A DNA stretch of 64,000 bases, from assembly GCF_030848805.1 (NCBI RefSeq), contig NC_092365.1:10361760-10425759 (forward strand), read 5' to 3'. The stretch comes from Temnothorax longispinosus. Taxonomy: Eukaryota; Arthropoda; Insecta; Hymenoptera; Formicidae. Numbering within the stretch: the first letter of the stretch is position 1; every line of letters starts with the position of its first letter. The notes under the pieces are model-generated. The model made no database searches and was not told where the DNA came from. It saw only the letters and a program-made list of their open reading frames with translations. This document shows positions 1 through 15,100 of this stretch, piece after piece. The position numbers and the translations under genes were made by a program.

Positions 1-3000
1 ATGATATTTAGGTAATTTCTGAACAAATTAACTATAAGACAAGTTAATTACGAGACTTTATAAGAATAGGAACCTAACGGCCAACAGGAGGATACGTACT
101 TTCTTAGCAATCCTTTATATCAATAACAATTGACGGTGGCTTGGTTCAGCTGATTTGTGGAATTTACTGATTACAAGTTTTAACTCCATTGAACATCTTA
201 ATTTTACATGGAACTTACATATTCGCACTTTTGGGCGAGACGAATAAGTTGCAACTTTGCTTTTGATTTTTTGACTTAATTTATCTGTAAACATTTTAAT
301 CATATATACGGTTAACTTTCATATTTTTATATCCTCTGACAATGGATTCAAACCTTGCCATAGGTTCCGATCAAATATACAAGCGCTGTGTTACTGCACT
401 GAAAAATGAAGGGCAGAAATCACAAGTAAAATAGATCTTTACTTAAATTAAGTAAAAATATCTAATTCTAAATAAATATGTTATTATATTAAGTAAATAT
501 GTTGTTAGGAGTATTCAAGTAAGGCTTTTTAAATATGAAAAATTTTTTTTTCAGTGTGTGAACTCTATTCTTCAGATTTATTACTTGAATTTATTGATCG
601 TGATACTATTTTTAATTTTTTAGTCCTTATATATTCTTTTTCTTTATTGATCTTTAATTTTCACCTTATTATCTTTTTTTATATATTTAATTATATATAC
701 TGAAGAAGACTAAGTAACCCGGGAAAAAAAACCTCTTATTTATTCATATTAGTTTATATTAGTTTATATTAGTAGAAATATGATTATATATGATCATATA
801 AGAAATGGAAAATATAATCTTAAACAATATTATATGGCCATATATGAGAGTATATAATTATATATGGCCATATATAAGCATATATGATTATATACTCGGA
901 AAAAAATACCTCTTATTTATTCATATTAGTAAATATATAATTATATATGGTTATATAAGAAATGGAAATATAATCTTAAAAAATATTATATAGCTAAATC
1001 TTTTTAAGTATAACTTTATATAGTCATATATAGTTTTATATACTAGTATTATCATGTGTGATCATGTAAAAGTATATTTATAAGGTTAAAGATAATCATA
1101 TATGAATATATACTCTATAATGGATCTATCCATACAAATTTGTATAACTGTTATAAATATTCTTCTAGTATATTATTTTACTTGACAATATCAAATTAAT
1201 ATAAAATATGTTATTTTTAGTTTCAGTTTACACAATTGCGTTTTAAGTCCGACAAAGTCCATATTGGCACGCAGTGCCAATTTAAAAAACTGAAACATGT
1301 ATTTAATAATAATTGATATTGTGAAATATTATTAAACATCAAGATCCGCTTCGACCGAAAACGGCACTTCTCATTGCTTATATGTTATTTTAAGTTTTTT
1401 TTTCTAATTTTGCATAAGATACTTAATTTTTTTAATTGACATATTAATTTTTATTAAATATTTTCGTAAACAGTAAAATTACCAGTAATAATTCGTAAAA
1501 AAACTGTTATATAATATATATTATAGTTCTTATAAACAAATATATTAATCGTATTATTTTGCAAACATACTTTATAATTTAAACTGACAATAATATAATC
1601 GTATAATGAAATGATATAGTCATATAAGATTATATATGATCAGATCAGAATATTGCATCTCAAAGTATCCGATAGATGGCATTCGATGTGATCTGTTTCT
1701 CGTATTTAAAATTTGACAAACAGTGTTATAAGAACGGCATCAAAAAGACACGACACTGTCTCGCGCTATTCTCGCGCGACGCTGCAGTCTCGGAGCGACA
1801 CAATTTTTGTATCAGTTATATCGTGAAGTCCACTCTTATAATAAAGTGGCACGCTTAAAAAATAACATTTGAAAATATATAACGATTTTCTAAAATCTAT
1901 TTAAGGCTCCTGGGTAGTCACCGCAGCCATATTGAATTTCTTGCTATTGAGGCGAGAAATTACCCTATTTTATGTTGCGGTATTTTCCGAAATAAAAAGA
2001 CATTTCAATAAAAAATCACTATAGATTGTTTCAGCACACTTCTAAAATTGACCGGATACTATCCTTTTCCCTCGACAATAAACAAACAGCCATAAAACGA
2101 AACCTAAACATACGGAAAAACAAGCCGTTTTCGACTATCGAAAGGAGTGGAGAATGTTCCTCCCGCATATGTATTTCTTGCAAATCTTACCATACGGTCA
2201 ATTTTACGAGTTTCACGAATACGTTAAACGTTATAGCACAAGTACAGAGCGAATAATAAAGAAATTTAACGCAACGCAAAATAGGTTGTCAACATGTCAC
2301 AAGACAGAATTCTCCATTAGAGAGAGTGAGAGGAGAGAGTTCTTATTTCTGCCGCGACGGTACGGCGCCACCGTCAACGCAGAGTTCTCGGCTCAAGGAC
2401 CAGGAGCTTTAAAAATATATATGTCCTTATATATAATCTTATATAATCATATATGACCATGTAAACTCTTATCGGGCCAAAATTCATATATGATAAGATA
2501 GCTTCTTATATGAGCATATAACACACTATAAGAAATATTTTTTATATGTCCTTATATAATCTTATATAATCATATATGACCATATAAGATCTTATATGCT
2601 TAAATGCGGCCAAAATTCATATATAAGCATATAAGACTGCTTCTTATATGAACATATAAAACATCCCTTATAGAAATTTAATACTGTAAGTGATTTTTTG
2701 GCTAGTAATTAATTACTTAAAAGTACTATTAAAAGCACTGTTAATAGTGCTTTTAATAGTGCTTTTAAATGATTAATCACTAGCCAAAAAATCACTTACA
2801 GTATTAAATTTCTATAAGGAATTATAAGGGTTTTTTTTCCCAGGAAAGTCGAAACGATTAACTGTTTTTAATATACCATTGTTAATAAAAACTAGATTTT
2901 ATTTTAAACCAACATCCTTATTTTTGTGCTCATATTTTAGGCCGTTAACCTTCTTACGTAATTTCTAAACGTTTAGGAAATGTTTCTTACCGACTAATAT

Positions 3001-3062
3001 TCAACGCGCATGTCATATGCATGGACGTGTTTCAGCTTTTTAAAACTTGTTCATATATTCAG
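1..3062. other. AT-rich non-coding sequence upstream of the first TRP-gamma exon seen
   Basis: No coding region could be supported here. It may be a TRP-gamma intron, because the first recognised exon begins with a splice acceptor and lacks the channel's N-terminal half. Positions 780-2,660 are rich in a recurring AT motif (tatatgatcatata and variants, often followed by aag), spaced irregularly. This looks like an old interspersed repeat. A short GC-richer patch at about 1,740-1,810 and another at 2,290-2,400 contain no convincing protein. Confidence 0.6.
2665..2820. repeat. foldback (inverted-repeat) element
   Basis: The left half reads ccttatagaaatttaatact and its reverse complement ends at 2,820. 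The arms extend about 50 bp through a gattttttggctag block, and a second small palindrome (agcactgttaatagtgct) lies at the centre. The whole unit can fold into one hairpin. No coding capacity, so probably a non-autonomous foldback MITE. Confidence 0.75.
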
Positions 3063-3169
3063 CGTGAATCCTCATCTCGGCCCACTCCAGATTTCCCTCG
3101 GGAGAATGATAATAGACATTATCAAGTTCTTTTTTATCTACACCTTGGTGCTGTTTGCCTTTGGCTGCG
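3063..3169 (+). CDS. Trpgamma: TRP-gamma exon (S5 region)
   Basis: The acceptor AG is at 3061-3062 and the donor is g|gtaagt after 3169. The exon gives one leading base, 35 codons (VNPHLG...FAFGC) and one trailing base, which joins in phase to the next exon. It encodes transmembrane segment S5 of the channel. Confidence 0.85.
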
Positions 3170-6100
3170 GTAAGTATCGCGCTTCCTAATTACTTATTTA
3201 TACGTCGGAGCTTCGTTGTTCATTCGCGAGCCTTGTCACACGTACTAATCGAAAAATCATCCCACTTTTACTTTTCAGACAAGACTATTAATCTTTTGGT
3301 TCAATGCAATCGATGCAAAGTAGAATAAATGGTAGGACAACGTTTTGTTATAAACCCCACATTTTGTTTGCAGGCATGAATCAGTTGATGTGGTATTATG
3401 CGGATTTAGAGAAGAAAAAATGTTATCACGAGTCGGATGAATTGCCAGATTTTGACAATCAGGAGAAAGCCTGCTCCATATGGAGGAGATTCGCCAAGTA
3501 TGGAGGTCAAGTATATCTAACTCTTTAGGCGAAAGATATTGAAATTTGATTCATGCTTTTAGCTTGTTCGAGACATCGCAATCTCTCTTTTGGGCAAGTT
3601 TCGGCATGGTCGATTTAATGTCGTTCGACTTGACGGGCATTAAGAGCTTCACACGATTCTGGGCACTCCTCATGTTCGGTTCTTACTCCGTAATAAACGT
3701 CATTGTGCTGTTAAATATGCTGATCGCTATGATGTCTAATTCATATCAAATCATTTCGGTAAAATCATTAATTTTCTAAGATATCAAAACTTATACCAAT
3801 AAATAAATATTTTATTTTATTTTGCACAATATTCTTCGTTAAATCTACCGAAAAATTGGCATTTAATATCACGTGTTAATATCACTGTATCGATATATAC
3901 TGATATGTATATTTTTAGGAAAGATCTGACACAGAATGGAAATTCGCCAGGAGCCATTTATGGATGAGTTATTTCGAGGATGGTGATATCGTACCACCGC
4001 CATTTAATATGATTCCGACGAATAAAACTTTCCAAAAATTATTTAAATGTGGAGGCAGTGGTCGTTCCACAAGATCTTTTATAGTAAATAATTCTTATAC
4101 ATCTAGAGTGTTTTTCATAATCTTTTCATTAATCAATTTTCATTTAATCACTTTTTTTCAAAATCCACATTTTTAACGAAACTTACCGTGATATTTGGAA
4201 TGCTGCAATTATGTCTCAATGCTTAGAACAATACTTGCAGAAACCTTACATAAAATATTGATAAATATTTGCACAATTTATTTCTAAATAGTATTTCAAC
4301 AAAACAGCAGCATTGTGGCAAATAGTCTTAGTGGAATATTTGTAAAATTAAGTTTGGAAAGAAATTACCTAATAATTGAGAAATATATTTGAGTTTTATT
4401 ATTTTTCAAATATTCTGATATAAAATTGTAAAAAAGAATAAATAAAATAAATCAATATTATGATTTAAAAAATGTACATTTATTCTAAAATTTTTAAATT
4501 TTTAATTATTATAACATGAAATATTACATAATCAGTATGGCAAAGTTTTAAATAAAGAATCCATCGGTTTTCGTCGGGTACATGAAACAAGTCTTCGAAA
4601 GTATTCGTTCGCATTCGGAATTGTCGTCGTTTATTAATTTTAAGGCAAATATTATTTAGAAACTACATTCCGCTGCGTTATGGCGAATCATAAGATATCT
4701 TAATACAATTATTGTGAAATTCCTTCATGTCGTAATGCAATTCCCACATAGCACGTAATATTACATAAATTTTGCAGTAATATTGCCATATAGTCGAAAT
4801 ATTACGTATTACAATGAAACATTACAGAAATATTACTAATATATTACACATTTATAAATAATATTGAAATATTACAGTAATGTTGATACAATATATTGTT
4901 GAAATTTAATAAAAATATTATTTAAAAAATATTATTTTACTAAAATTTTATTAAAATATTATTAAAATTAATTTATACATGTTGTTCTTGGAAAGATACA
5001 ATTGTATGTAACATTGGCAAATAATAAATTTATCTTTGTACGGAATTTTATAAGCTTAAATATACTTTCTTTTTCTTTTTCTTTTTCTTTTTCTTTTTCT
5101 TTTTCTTTTTCGTTTCACGTGATATAACCACCTATGTAAGTTTATTACTTTAAATTCAGATTCGACTCAGGTATTCAAATAATTTTCTTCTTTGTATTCT
5201 CACAGCGATCAATAAGTCGGTTCTCACATCACTTTGAACTTTCTTAAATTTTGGATTTTCAATTTCGCGCTTGTCCAACGACGAAAATTGTTATAACTCT
5301 TTTATTGTAATGCGATTTTTTTAAATTTGACCATCAGCCATTGTCTCTCTCAATCTTTTATATCTATTTTGCGTAATTTATTAATGTAATTTTATCGATT
5401 ATAACGTTCTGAAAAAGACCAAGTAGGTCAAAACGTAAATGTTATATATACATGTTTTTTGAGAAATTCCAGACTTATTTTAAGTGTTAATTATTCCAAA
5501 TCAACAGACAATTGCTTTCGCAGTTGCAAACTACTGAAGACTTCAAATTTTTTTACAAGATAGTCCTATCTCTCCTGTTTATTTATTCTGCCAATAATGA
5601 AGTTTCAAACTTTATCTAGGTTCTCGGAGACTCCAGTATATATAACTATATACATAAAATTTAAGAAAAATTTTTAAGTGATATTTAGTTTTATAACTTT
5701 TTAGTTCGTAACAATATTATTAAAAATAACAATTCAATAAAATTTAATAAAATGTATTAAAATGGTTATATTCCTAACAATATTATATAAATATTACATA
5801 AATATCACACAAATGTTACGTAAATATCACGCAAACATTACGTAAATATTATACTGTAATAAATCACCATTATGTGATACGTTTTCGCAGACATTTTATA
5901 TTATTGTGATATCTCAGTTTCTGCAATATTTCTGCTATATTTCATTGTAATATTGCAATGGAAAAATAATATTGCTGTAATATTATGTGGTACATGCTAT
6001 GTAGGTTTTTATACAAAATTTGCATCATTTTCCTATCGAGGGTATGTAGTACTAATACTATGTTTGTATATAATCAGGTTTGACGATTGTAAATAAGAAG

Positions 6101-9100
6101 CTTTTGGCGAACTTTGCTCTTATTCTAATAAAAATAATCACAACAATGTATTCTTCAATCAATTTTAGATGGACTTTAATAAACTTTTAATTAAAAACTT
6201 ATTTTTAATGGCATACAATGTTAAAATCTAAAAAATGACAAATGATAGTAAATAAAATAACAGTAACAAACGTGACATTAGAATTATTTAATGCACTTGT
6301 AATATTAATAATACTATCATTTAATAGTCTTAAAATTTAGTTCGACAATGTAGAAATGTTAAAATTTGGAAAATGTGATAAATGATAATTATCACATATT
6401 TTTATTTAAAAAAAAGTCATTTTCAAATTAGATGTAAAAGAGATTAGATAAAATTTTGGTAGTTTTAGAATATGATATCACATCTAGTAAAAACATATTA
6501 TATGTCACAATCTGTTTATCATAGCCTATCATAGAGAGAGAGCTTGTATACCTGAAAAAACGTGATTATTTTAGAGTAGGGGAGACCGGGGCTAAACCGT
6601 CAGTTTTCTTTGGTGCCGATTTTTAACAACAAAATAAATAATTTTAGTTAAATGTGGTATACCACTGTAAAGAGTGAACCTTTAGCTACAAAAATATAGG
6701 AAATTTTTATCTACGTCGCTTTGTTTAACCGGTATAGAGCAAAAACGACAACGGTGAAAAAATTAAAATCTCAAAAATTCCGAGGTTTAACCGTCACCCC
6801 CCGGGATAAATCAGTTTCAGGTTTGATCGCCCATGAAATATTAAACATCTACATTGGATTCGTGTTCAGCATGCATTACTTTTATAATCAGCATGCATTT
6901 ATAATCACGTACCTCGAGATTTGGAGAGCAAATATTATTGCGGATATTACAAAATTTCCACGCGCAGAAAATTTCACTTTTCACCACAAAAACACGTTTG
7001 CCCTCATAAAAATCATAACACGGCAGGTAACCTGCCGAAACTCCGTTGGTCCCATGGGTACCATAAGCAGCGTTTACAATGATAATAGCGAGTTCGCACA
7101 ATATACAGGTTCCAAGATATTTGATTTGATGGTTCAACTCCGTTGAAGGTTTAGCCCCGATCTCTCCTAAACACCCACTTAAATAAAAATTTAAAATATT
7201 TTATTTCAGAAAAAGTCTCGAGAAAAAGCTTTAGCCAGACACGATACCATAGTGCGTCTACTTATACGTCGTTACGTGACAGCTGAACAAAGGAAACGAG
7301 ATGAGTTTGGTATTACGGAGGATGATGTTAGGGAAATTCGTCAGGACATTTCGAGTTTTCGATTTGATCTGATCGATATCCTTAAGAAAAACGGGATGTG
7401 CACACCGACGCTTGACAAAGAAGAGACGAACAGTCAGTATATATTTACGCATAATAAACCTATCATATATATAATTCATCAATATAAGGTATCTTATATA
7501 GTAGAAGAAATTTTCAACATCACAACGCTATATAGTTCTAGAAGCGGCGAACTAAAGTAAATCACGTGATGAGAAATGAAGAATAGATGACATATTGAAA
7601 TCTCTAGGGCAGTATTCATAGGCTCGTATTTATAGTCGGATCTTATTTCAAGACTGTCTTAAGTAATGTCTAAGGCTGATTTATGATGGCCGTAATAAGT
7701 GCCCATCTACAACAGGTGTTTTAAGCCCTAAGCCATAAGAAATTGACCAATCACAGTCAATTATTCTCTTCAAATTTAACTGTGATTGAACAATTTCTTA
7801 AGGCTTAGGGCTTAAAACACCTATTGTAGATAAGGACTAACCGTTGATTTAAGCCGTAGGCCCTAAAAAATAGACCAATCACAATCGATTATTTTTCTCA
7901 TACATTCGACTGTGATTGGTCAATTTCTTAAAGATTACGGCTTAAATGAACGGCCATCATAAATCAGCCTTTAAGATGCTAATACGGCTCTGTGATTGCT
8001 TCATAACATCTTAAGATCGTACTTAAGACGGTCTTAAATATAAGATCTGACATAGTCCAAATTTTTTTATATTCAAGATCACCTTAAGACTCCATACAAT
8101 CAATGAAATGACCGTATAATGTAATCGAGATAATATTTAAGACAATCTTGAATATAAGGTCGAATTATGAATATCTATTCTAGCGTGAATGTGAATGTGG
8201 CATCTAATTTTGAGAAAACAAGATTTTCAAATATGTATTAAATTAAGTTTGATGTATCACATACAGCACAAAATGTTTTCAAAAAATATTTCTAAATATT
8301 TCTATAAAAATATTGCAAGAAACATTTTAAAATAGTTTTAGAAATATTTTAAAATGGTTTAAAAACCTTTATGGTAATATTTTTAAGAATATTTTAAGAA
8401 ATATTCATAAAAATGTTCTTCTTTATCATCCAGATAATATTTTCTTAAATATTTGAAATAGGGGAGACCGGGGCGAAGTCGGCCCCGGGACGGAGTCGTT
8501 TTTGCAATTATCTCGAAATCTGTATGTTGTGTGAACTTGCCATTAATACTGTAAGCACGGTTTATGGTGCCCACGTGACCAACGGAGTTTAATGAGGTTA
8601 CGTGCCATGTTGTGATTCTTATCGAAGCAAACGTGTTTTCGCAGGTCGAAAGTAAAATTTCTTCCACGTCGAAAGTTTGTAATATTATTAAGTATTATTG
8701 TCTCTCCGAATCTCAAAGTAAGTGATTCTAAAGAGTAATGCATGCTGAACACGAATTCAGTGCAGTTTTTTTATTTCCATTCATTTCTATTATTTTATAA
8801 GCGACCAAACCTAAAACTTGTGTTCGGGGCGAAGTCGTTTCCAAGCCAAAACGTAGTCAAGAAAGCTAAATAATATGTGCTGCGTATGCTCGGAGATAAT
8901 AGAAAACAGAGCCGATGAAAAACAGTGCATTTCGTGCAGGCGTAAGGCACACAACGAGTGCGTGCGCTCGTCAAACTCTGTTTTTACATGCTTTAACTGT
9001 TAGCGAAAAAGAAAATTGATTTTCTTGAAATTATTTTCCGCTTTCCATTTTTCTACTAAAAAACAATGAATTAAGTGTATTCTATTATTTTTTATGATCA

Positions 9101-12074
9101 AAATTATGTATCTTTATTTAAAATCCAGTCCGAGAATGAAGATACGACTCCGCCCCGGGAATTTTGACTTATCGTTTTTTGCACCTTTGTCGTTTATACC
9201 GGTTGAACAAAGCGACGTAGACCAAAAATGCCTATATAAATTTTGTAGCCAAGGGTTCACTCTTTACAATGGTATACTATATTTCACTAAAATGATTTAT
9301 TTTGTTGTTAAAAGTCGGCACCGAAAAAAAGGGCCGACTTCGCCCCGGTCTCCCCTATATTTTTAAAATATTAATTCAAATCTACATATTGTTTTATAAT
9401 CTCGTTTCAAAATATTTAAAAATATATATTCATTATTGGTTTTATAATCTTTTTTCAAATATTTTTGAAATATGAAATATTCTTAATTAAGAAAGATGCA
9501 TGGTAGCGCATCTTTTCGTGCTAGTTCGCAACGACGTTGCTAGGCGGCGCATAATAGTAAGATTGACTCGTAAGTAAATTTCAGTTGGGGGCTAATATAA
9601 GCAGGCTTCAGGCAAAGCAAAATCATGACATCTGCGAGACATATCTTTGCCAGCAATACAATGCAAGCCTCACCCACACAACACTACGTCGATGATATAG
9701 ATATACAAAGTAATATTTTCCAAAGTACGTTGTAAAGATGTATATTTTTCAAGTATTAGAAAAATCTTTTAAACGTGAAATAATTATTGCTGATTTGGTT
9801 AAACATATTTTATTTTTCGAAGCAATATTTTTAAAAGATTTTACAAATATTATTGAATGGCAAGATTCCAATAACTTTGGCGCCTTAATTTGACGATGGT
9901 TTCTGGTAGTACTTTTAACGCTGAACAAAAAATTATATAGGTCTTATAGAGCTAACCGCTCTGGTTTTTAAGATATACAGTGTTAAAATTAAAAATAAAT
10001 AATATAAATTTTCAAATAATACTTCAATTGTGTATGTATAAACAGTACACACGTAGGCTACCGCTTCTCCCCCGCAAGCAGAGGGAGTGGGAATAAACCT
10101 CGGTTCGCGTGAAAAGTTAAAAAGTCGCTTCGTATAAAAAGTTGCATTGTGTAAAAATATTTAATATCTGTAAGAAAAATAATTTGTTATAGCAGAGAAT
10201 AGTTAGGATATTGAAAAGTGACACCTCGTGACACCTTGTTTCGCGTGGAAAGTGCATGCGTGGAGGCAATAGGTTCCGCCCCCCTGCGGGGGGCTCCACT
10301 ATTGTTAAACTAGACACATAGTGTGCCTTCAAAGTACATGCATCGGCTTTCCACGCGTGAAAAGTTGTAAACCCATGTGGCATCTCGTTTCATATCGACA
10401 ACATATATCAAAGTCATTGAAATCGGTGAGGTCGCCCTTAATCTAAAGTTTTATCAACTTTAACACTGTACATCTCGAAAACCAGAGCAGTTAGCCCTAT
10501 AAGACCTATATAATTTTTTGTTCAGCATTAAAAGTACTACCAGAAACCATCATCAAATTAAAGCGCCAGGGTTATCGGAATCTAACCTATTAAATATATT
10601 TATTTGCAATCTTTCAAAAATATTTTTGAAAATGTTTTTCTGACATGATCTGGCGAACACAGAAACATTTAAAAAATATTTTTGTGAATTATTATAATCT
10701 TCCTAAAAAATATTTTAAAAATATTATGTATTGTACGGAATACCCTTTTGTACCATCTTTATTTTCATACCTTAAAAAATTGAAAATTAAAAAAGGATCA
10801 ATAAAATTCTAGCTTTTCTTTTTCAACCAATTATAATTTATAGCAAACATTTTGATTGATTTATAAATACAAAATATGAATTGTCTTCTTCAAACTTATT
10901 TTATTAAATAAAAAAGATTTACTAACATATATAAACATTTGTTTAATCTGAGCACCAAATTTCGTTGCATGCTTGACAATATAAATAGTATGACAGATAT
11001 ATAGTTGCAATAAAAATGATAAAGTTAGTACTTTCCTTTTGTAAACTTGTGTTCACACACAATTGGAAATATTTCGTTCTTTAAAATAATGCATTTTAAA
11101 AGCGATTATAATAATACTTATAAACTATAATTTTGCATATTTTTGAAGTACCCGGCAAAAAAGGCAGAGTAATGGAGCGTCGACTTCAGAAGGATTTCCA
11201 GATCGGTATCGTGGAAGGCATCGTGCAAGCTGTTATTCAGAGCGAGAAGGAGCCGAAAGATGTTTTCAGTCAAATCGCAAGAGCAATTGGACGAAAAGGA
11301 AGCGGCGCTGGTAAAAAGGACTGGAACGCCGTGGTGAGACAGAGCACTATCGCCAGGGATCCTATTGGGAGTACGAACGAAGCGGTGCAACGTCAAACCC
11401 GTCGTAGTTTACGTCGCCAGCTGCGACACCAACCGAACTCCGACCTAGCATCCATGGATCCAAAACGGCTGGTGGATTATAATCCAAACCTCTTGGACTT
11501 CACGCCAGTTACTAGGATAGCCTATGCCAAGTTCATGCTAAGCAAGAATAAACCGGATGAGCAAACCGACGGTAAATTCGCATTTAAATTCTTTATCAAC
11601 ATTGGTGTTCCCTAATCTCTTTTTTAGTTTCAATTTAAAGTTTCCTTGCAAAGATAATGTCGAAATAATTTCTGTATAGTACTAGCTTGATACACCCGTG
11701 CACCCGCATACCGTGCTTCGCTACGGTATGCGAAGGATTCTATAATTTATCCCTGAATGTAGATTTACCCCTTTAAGGCAAAAACATGCATTATGTTTTT
11801 AAGCATTTGTATGGGTAACCTTTGTAAGCAAGAACCAAGTCGATATCTCACCGAGCCTAAGTGAGGAATCCGTGAAAATACATTTTCCCCCTTTTCACTC
11901 CGTTAAAAGTCGAATTTCTAAAAATCCCTTCTTAGTGGATGCTTACGTCATGGAAGGAATATACTCTCCGAATTTCACGTTTCTAAGATTATTTTGATGG
12001 AAATAGGTTTAGAATGTTCCAAAATGTCGAGAAATCACATTAGTAGAAAATGTCCGGAAGTATGTACATATGTG

Positions 12075-12106
<32 letters not shown>

Positions 12107-15100
12107 TGTGTGTACGGATTTTTGTACATGCATCTACTTCTACAATTTTTTAGATACCGTGCTGAAATTTTGCACACAAATAGAGTATCATAGAAAGTAT
12201 GTTCTTCTCTAATTTTCTTAAAACCCATCAAACGGTAACGTGTGTGAAGTAGGCTCCGCACTTTTTAAATTCTGTATTTTTAATAATTGTGCTACATTGT
12301 GCTACGTTTGTGCTGTATTATGCCGCAAACCGCAACTCTGTAACTCAAAGCGTACTCGAGAAAATTAAAAAATACAAAATTTTGATAGCCCCGCATTTTT
12401 CGAATTTTTAGTTTTTTTATTGTGCCGTATTGTGCTGCATTTGTGCTGACTTGTGCCGCAAATGCTAGATTGATAACTTCGATAACAATTAAAAAAAAGA
12501 AATAAAAACAAAATTATACTAGCCTCGCACTTTTCCCGAAATAAACCCAATTTTTTTTTGTTGGAAGATAGTAATTTGTGCCACGTTGTGCCGTTGGAAT
12601 AAACTCGATATTTCTTTTCATTTGGCAGATAAAAAATATTAAATCTCAAAAACAAAATAACAAATAATTATTTTTAAAACGCATTTACCGAACTTCTGTA
12701 AGCTGTGCTGCGTTTCGCTAGATGAGTACAACAAAGAAATGGCCGGAGATGCATAGAAAGTTGTAGGGGTTGAAAATAATGGGCTAAGGGAGAGGGGGAA
12801 ATAAGGGTGAGAAAAAAATTTTACATTTTTAAATTTTGTAAATTTTGTACTTGTTTAGCACAATTCGGCACAATTTTAAAAAATTTAAAGAAAAGAAATT
12901 TTTTTCTCACCCCCATCCTCTTTGGCTTATTATTTTTAACCCCTGCAACTTTCGATTGTTTTCTAGCAGTTTTCTTGTTGTGCTCGACTAGCACAATTCA
13001 GCACAAGTCGCAAAATTTCATTCCCTGTCACGGTTCAAAAGTTATAGCGGTTTGAAAATTGAAATTCCTAAAAACTGCTTTCTTTAGATAATTGTGCTGC
13101 GAAAACTAACGATTTGCGGAAATTTTGTCATTATAATAAGTTATTGTACTCGTTTAGCACAATCCGGCACAATTTTAAAAAATTTGAAAGAGAAATTTTT
13201 TTCTTACCCCCATTCCCTTTGGCTCATTATTTTTAACCCCTGCAACTTTCAATTTTTTTCTAGCCGTTTTCTTGTTGTGCTCGGCTAGCATAATTCAGCA
13301 CAAGTCGCAAAATTTTATTCCCTGTCACGGTTCAAAAGTTATAGCGGCTTGAAAATTGTAATTTCTAAAAACTGCTTTCTTTATATGATTCCCATACAGC
13401 ATGGAATATGCAAGAAATGTGCTATAAACAATCCATAAATATTTTAATATTCCACGGGTCATTCAGAATATTCTATAGAAGTTCTATAAATATTCCATGA
13501 AATTTTGTCCATTCGGAATATGCATAGAATATTCTACAAATGTCTAATAAATATAGTACATTTAAAAAATGCATAGAATGTTGTATAAATATTTTGACAA
13601 ATATAGAATATTTGGAATATTTACGGAACATTTTGTTAATATTCTTAAACATTTATAGCATGTGCTATGAATATTCTGAAAAACTTTTCTAGAATTGTTA
13701 TGAATATTTCAATAATAATCTGTGAACATTGCAATGAACATGAAATATTCAGAATATTAAGAATATTTTTTACATATTAGTAGAATATTTTTAAAATAAT
13801 CTATAAACATTTTAGGAAAAATATTGAAAACATTCTAATTATTCTAGGAATATTTTGGAACATTATATAAATATTCTGGAAAGCATTAATAAAAACTTTT
13901 TAGAAATCCGAGACCCTTGCGAGCTAACGAAGGGGAAGCGTAACGAGACCGCGAGCCCAGGTAGGAAACGCCGATACTCGAGAAACGGGCCAAGACTGGC
14001 ACGAGTGTCGGCTTGCCGACGTTTAATGCCCAAGCCTGGCCCAACTATTACCCGAATTTGGGTAGCCGAGGCTTGGCAAGCAAGTGCCGCCCAATATTGG
14101 GCCAAAGCTTAATAGCCAATCTTTATTCTTTATCATTATTATTAGATTTACAATTTTTTTTTTAAATAATTAAAAATATATAATTTTATAAAAAAATTTC
14201 ATAATGAGCCGGCACTGGTTTCTGACATTCACCCGACATTGAGAAATATTATATCATATATCTAATTCAAATTTTATTACTCTTTTTAAACTGAATTTGT
14301 TTCTTAAGATGATTTTTGAAAAATTATATATTTGCGCTGGTTATGACATATGCGTAGACTATATATAACGTTACATCAAATTAAGAAGTAGTCTACCACG
14401 TAAGGCAGTTGGCTCACGATCCAGAGGTCCCGAGTTCGAATCCCACCAAGGTAAGTGTGTTTTTCAAATACGAGAAAATATTTATAATCATAGACTGCAT
14501 CTTAAGAAACAACTTTAGTTAAAAAATAGTAATAAAATTTCGAAATAAATAATTTTTTTTATGTCGGGTGAATATTAAATGTATACAGAATATGCGATAT
14601 CCCATTTTTAATGTTCCTAAAATAATCTATAAATGTTCTATAAATATATTTTGCATATATAAGAAAATTATGGATTATGCGGAAAATTTATAAAACATTT
14701 GTAGATTATTTGAGAATATTTACAGAAATTTCTAAGGACATTCAAAGCGGGACATTACACGTTCTTTGCACATTTATAGATCATTTATAGAAAATTCATG
14801 AATATTCTAAAGAATATTCATAGAACATTCATGGAATATTTCATGCTGTATGGGTTGTGCTGCAAAAACTAACGATTTGCGGACATTTTGTCATTATGAT
14901 AAGTTATTGTACTCGTTTAGCACAATCCGGCACAATTTTAAAAAATTTGAAAAAAAAAGAAAATTTTTTCTTACCCCCATCCCCTTTGGCTCATTACACA
15001 GGCCGACATTTTTAAAACCCTGAGACCAAACTATACTTTCCCAAAGGTTTTCGGGCCGCTGAATCCGAATCCGCCAGCGGAATTGCTCCATCACATCAGG

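Larger units (their letters stand above)
4084..7209 (+). other. TRP-gamma intron filled with small repeats
   Basis: No coding sequence was found in this 3.1-kb intron. It holds an inverted-repeat element (4746-6002), a CTTTTT microsatellite (about 5067-5111), and a TA-flanked MITE (6579-7167). The stretch around 5,405-5,450 (gaccaagtaggtcaaaacgt) resembles a motif often seen at retroelement 3' ends, but nothing more can be read. Confidence 0.7.

Noticed and set aside
6721..7146. 141-codon frame inside the TRP-gamma intron
   Set aside because: Lies wholly within a TA-flanked MITE whose relative at 8461-9355 does not preserve the frame.
14395..14455. A tRNA gene
   Set aside because: A-box and B-box words are present, but the T-arm and acceptor stem do not pair, and the same sequence is repeated inside another mobile element. 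Treated as a tRNA-like repeat.
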